Assembly: GCA_046719305.1 (NCBI GenBank)
Contig: JBDNDE010000196.1
Span: 1 to 8,911 of the forward strand
Origin: RGDT01 sp046719305
Lineage (GTDB): Bacteria > Planctomycetota > Planctomycetia > Gemmatales > Gemmataceae
Reading direction: 5' to 3'
Length of the DNA stretch: 8,911 bases
The position numbers and the translations under genes were made by a program. The notes below the pieces were generated by a model. That model worked only from the letters and a program-made list of their open reading frames with translations. It searched no databases and was not told where the DNA came from. Numbering within the stretch: the first letter of the stretch is position 1; each line of letters starts with the position of its first letter. This document shows, one piece after another, positions 6,839 through 8,911 of the stretch.

Positions 6839-6852
6839 CGGAATCGCTTCCG
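6839..6852 (+). other. Minor hairpin just upstream of the terminator
   Basis: CGGAA, loop TCGC, TTCCG. It is a 5-bp stem with a four-base loop, lying 15 bases after the stop of the MraZ-like gene and immediately before the intrinsic terminator. It may help stabilise the 3' end of the transcript. Confidence 0.35.
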
Positions 6853-6855
6853 TTC

Positions 6856-6889
6856 AAACCGATCCGCCAGGGTCGGTTTGTTTTCTTTT
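6856..6889 (+). terminator. Strong intrinsic (Rho-independent) terminator
   Basis: AAACCGATCC (6856-6865) pairs with GGGTCGGTTT (6870-6879) over ten positions, one of them a G-U pair, around a GCCA loop, followed by the T-rich tract GTTTTCTTTT (6880-6889). It begins 33 bases after the MraZ-like gene's stop and probably ends the transcription unit containing rsmH and the fusion gene. Confidence 0.88.
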
Positions 6890-7392
6890 GGGAACCTATT
6901 CGTCCGGCAAGAAAGTCACGCTCGACTTAGCTGCCGTGATGGATTGAACCCTTCCGCCAATGCCCGGGAACCAAGCTCCAAATGGCACCAAGAAATACCG
7001 TTGAAGGACGATTCCATGTGAAACAGCAATTTCCATTTCCATTTCTTAGCAAGACAGCTAGTAAGGGTAGTAAGAGGAGAGCCTCCGGCACCCTCGGGAT
7101 GGACCCGTCGCCTGACGAAAAACTGCCTTTGCTGTGTAGGGCCTAGCCACATAGGCATAGCCACACGGGAGAGATCTTTCCCGCTTCTGTCGGACCACCC
7201 CCCCCCTCCCGCCGCCGCGGATGGTGAACCTGATCCGGCAGAGGGCGGCTTCTGGGCAGTTATCGTCTGGTCCATAGGCGGCTCCCTGGCAGATGACGGT
7301 TGTTGAAGAGAATGTTGAGCAGAAACTGGACACCCGCCGGGGGGGATTCCTAGGATCAGCGTTGATTCTCCTTCGGTGCGGAGCGACCCCTC
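6890..7392. other. Gene-free stretch of about 500 bases upstream of the amidohydrolase-fold gene
   Basis: No reading frame here has a convincing protein, and no tRNA or rRNA is visible. What can be seen: tandem ATTTCC units near 7029-7044; a hairpin GCCTA/TAGGC (7141-7156); a longer palindrome CGGGAGA-GATC-TTTCCCG (7166-7183); a run of nine C at 7198-7206; and an imperfect direct repeat of GGCGGCT...GGCAG (7244-7259 and 7277-7292, 13 of 16 matching). The region must hold the promoter and 5' leader of the downstream gene, but no sigma-70 promoter stands out. A decayed gene or a structured leader RNA are both possible. Confidence 0.4.
7166..7183. other. Palindromic stem-loop in the long intergenic region
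   Basis: CGGGAGA and TTTCCCG pair over seven positions (one G-U) around a GATC loop. There is no adjoining T-run. It could be an operator-like palindrome or an RNA hairpin. Confidence 0.35.
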
Positions 7393-8911
7393 ATGAATCG
7401 ACACTTCGTCCCACGACACTTTGTCCTTCTCTCAGCCATTTCCCTTCTGGCGGGCTTCACTTGGCTCTCGGCCCAAAAGCCGCTCCGCCCTACAGTTTTC
7501 GCGATCACCAATGCCCGGATTTTTGTTAAACCCGATGAGATTCTCGGCTCGGCCACGATAGTGATTCGCGATGGATTGATCGAAGCTGTGGGGGAACGGG
7601 TCAGCCCACCCGCCGATGCTGTGGTGATCGATGGCCGGGGCAAGACGGTGTGTGCTGGCTTCATCGACGGGTTATCGAATCTCGGCTTTGATGCCAGTCA
7701 ACGGAAATCGACCGTGGGAGATCCCGCCCCGGTGGATTTGGCCTCCGAGGCACTGGCCTATACACGCCCGGATCACCGCCGAGGTCTGACGCCCGATTTC
7801 CAGGTTCGCGCTGCACTCAAGGCGGACGATTACGCGTTGTGGCGGGCCCAGGGGGTCACGGCTCGGCTGATCGCTCCGGATGGCGGCATCCTGCTGGGGC
7901 AATCGGCCCTGGTTAGCCTGTCGGGCGAAACGCCGCGAACGGCCGTTCTCAACGGGGCAGTGGCGCAGCACTTAGCGTTTCGTTCGCCGGGCGGCACCGA
8001 ATATCCCCGCTCGCTGATGGGTTATGTCGCCCACGCTCGGCAGATGTTTTACGATGCAGGTTTCCATCAACGCCAACTGGCTGCCTTTGCCAGAGGAGGC
8101 GGCGTGGGCAAACGTCCGGCTGCCGACCCCGCTCTGGAAGCGTTGGCCCCCGTGCTAACCGGCAAAATGCCCCTAATCATCGAAGCCGATCGCCGCGATG
8201 ACATCGAACGCGCGCTGGACTTCGCCGCCGAGTTCAAGCTCAAGCCAATTCTCTATGGCGGTCAGGATGCCTGGAAGCTGGCCGGGCGTCTGGCAGAACA
8301 ACAGATACCGGTGATTCTGCGGATCGACTTCGGCCCAGAGCGAACGGAAGCAGAAGTGCCCCAACGAGTACGTCAGGAACAGCAAAAGCAGCGTCGGCAA
8401 GAAATCGCCTGTGCCGGCGAACTGTTCCGCGCGGGGGTCAGCGTTGTCTTGGCTTCCCAGGGACAACCTGGCGACGATCCGGCCAAAGCGTTCCGCCAAG
8501 CCATCACTCAGGTGATTGAGGCCGGTTTGCCCGTCGATGCCGCCTTGGCCGCCCTGACCACCGTGCCGGCCAAGTTGTTCGGCGTCAGCGGGCAGGTGGG
8601 TGAACTGAGCAAAGGACATGCCGCCCACGTGATTGTCTTTGAAGGTGGCCTATTCACCAAAGAGATGAAAGTCCGCGACGTGTTTATTGACGGTGTTCGT
8701 TTTGAGGTCGAAGACAGCCGGCCCACTTCCAAAGAAGCACCCAAGAAAGAGACTCCGAAGCGCAACAACAAGCCCCAAGACGAAACCAACCAAGACGACT
8801 CGAATCGAGACGCCACCAAAAAAGACGACTCCCAAAAAGACGACGGCGGGTGGTCGGCCATAGGCTCAAAGGTGCAACGTTCGTCGCTGGCTCGCATACC
8901 GGACTTAATTC
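7393..8911 (+). CDS. Secreted amidohydrolase-fold protein, probably non-catalytic in the visible part; 3' end cut off
   Basis: The frame is open from ATG 7393 to the window edge (506 codons visible). An in-frame TGA at 7363 blocks any upstream extension, and GGAG (7380-7383) lies nine bases before the ATG. Residues 1-27 form a signal peptide (FVLLSAISLLAGFTWLSA, then Q). Residues 35-93 resemble the amidohydrolase N-terminal beta sandwich and lead-in (ITNARIF, IVIRDGLIEAVG, VIDGRGKTVCAGFID). Residues 260-310 and 340-436 match the later barrel and closing strands (LIIEADRRDDIERALDFAAEF in two pieces: LIIEADRRDD, IERALDFAAEF; then LAALTTVPAKLFGV, VGELSKGHAAHVIVF). The metal ligands are missing: FIDGLSN replaces FIDxHxH, and VVLASQG replaces the strand ending in catalytic Asp. 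Residues 441-485 are a Lys/Asp/Gln/Asn-rich linker, so another domain probably follows outside the window. Family is fairly clear; an enzymatic role for this half is doubtful. Confidence 0.85.
   Translation, partial: MNRHFVPRHFVLLSAISLLAGFTWLSAQKPLRPTVFAITNARIFVKPDEILGSATIVIRDGLIEAVGERVSPPADAVVIDGRGKTVCAGFIDGLSNLGFDASQRKSTVGDPAPVDLASEALAYTRPDHRRGLTPDFQVRAALKADDYALWRAQGVTARLIAPDGGILLGQSALVSLSGETPRTAVLNGAVAQHLAFRSPGGTEYPRSLMGYVAHARQMFYDAGFHQRQLAAFARGGGVGKRPAADPALEALAPVLTGKMPLIIEADRRDDIERALDFAAEFKLKPILYGGQDAWKLAGRLAEQQIPVILRIDFGPERTEAEVPQRVRQEQQKQRRQEIACAGELFRAGVSVVLASQGQPGDDPAKAFRQAITQVIEAGLPVDAALAALTTVPAKLFGVSGQVGELSKGHAAHVIVFEGGLFTKEMKVRDVFIDGVRFEVEDSRPTSKEAPKKETPKRNNKPQDETNQDDSNRDATKKDDSQKDDGGWSAIGSKVQRSSLARIPDLI
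8713..8847 (+). repeat. Low-complexity K/D/N/Q-rich linker coding region
   Basis: Residues 441-485 of the amidohydrolase-fold protein are dominated by Lys, Asp, Gln, Asn, Thr and Pro, with the near-repeated phrases KKDDS and QKDD arising from a duplicated AAAAAGACGAC motif. It is likely a flexible, disordered spacer between domains. Confidence 0.6.

Noticed and set aside
6941..6950. GGATTGAACC, resembling a tRNA T-loop read from the - strand
   Set aside because: The flanking bases do not form a T-stem, and no acceptor stem or anticodon arm can be built around it.
6889..6971. Two GGGAACC sequences resembling ECF-sigma -35 boxes
   Set aside because: Neither has a convincing -10 element at the right distance; a seven-base match in this length of DNA is weak.
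7198..7206. C9 run as a phase-variation or frameshift tract
   Set aside because: It lies in non-coding sequence well before the next gene and is not placed between clear promoter elements.
7058..7333. 91-codon open frame on the - strand in the long intergenic region
   Set aside because: The composition is irregular, with no motif and no clear ribosome binding site; the C-run contributes a Gly stretch. It looks like chance.
8173..8897. Open frames on the - strand within the amidohydrolase-fold gene
   Set aside because: The + strand frame has signal peptide, family motifs and a good start; the - strand frames show none.

Overview
The window looks like the chromosome of a planctomycete, probably a Gemmata-type member of the Gemmatales. 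This is inferred from gene content and protein style: a DUF6807 ('PmoA-like') secreted protein, a secreted planctomycete-type hypothetical, a secreted amidohydrolase-fold protein with a long charged linker, and a MraZ-like domain ending in the VG-x-x-DHFELWD pattern I associate with planctomycete MraZ. The DNA is GC-rich and densely coded. I see no transposase, phage gene, CRISPR array, tRNA or rRNA.

Layout from left to right: (1) the 3' part of a TGS-domain (DRG/Obg-like) GTPase on the + strand, ending at 872; (2) a convergent secreted protein of unknown function on the - strand (2523 to 913); (3) a short divergent promoter region, then a + strand pair joined by an ATGA overlap: a secreted DUF6807 protein (2607-3683) and a cytoplasmic ROK-family sugar kinase (3680-4690); (4) rsmH, the 16S rRNA m4C1402 methyltransferase (4768-5646); (5) a bitopic or exported protein with a long proline-rich stalk and a C-terminal MraZ-like double domain (5735-6823), closed by a strong intrinsic terminator (6856-6889); (6) a gene-free stretch of about 500 bases; (7) a secreted amidohydrolase-fold protein (from 7393) that runs off the right edge.

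The most notable point is gene 5. In most bacteria the division/cell-wall (dcw) cluster begins mraZ-rsmH-ftsL: a cytoplasmic DNA-binding regulator, the methyltransferase, then a small bitopic division protein. Here rsmH is followed by one gene that combines a bitopic N-terminus with a MraZ-like C-terminus, joined by about 185 proline-rich residues. The residues that normally contact DNA in MraZ are mostly replaced. This could be a MraZ relocated to the membrane or cell envelope and adapted to a new role, next to its classical partner.

Two other proteins carry substitutions at positions expected to be functional. The GTPase has DTPP and NKMA in place of DTPG and NKxD. The amidohydrolase-fold protein lacks the visible metal ligands and is probably a non-catalytic domain, possibly the first half of a larger protein. 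The + strand genes from 2607 to 6823 all point the same way and end at one clear terminator, so they may be co-transcribed. Coupling is only obvious between the DUF6807 and ROK genes.
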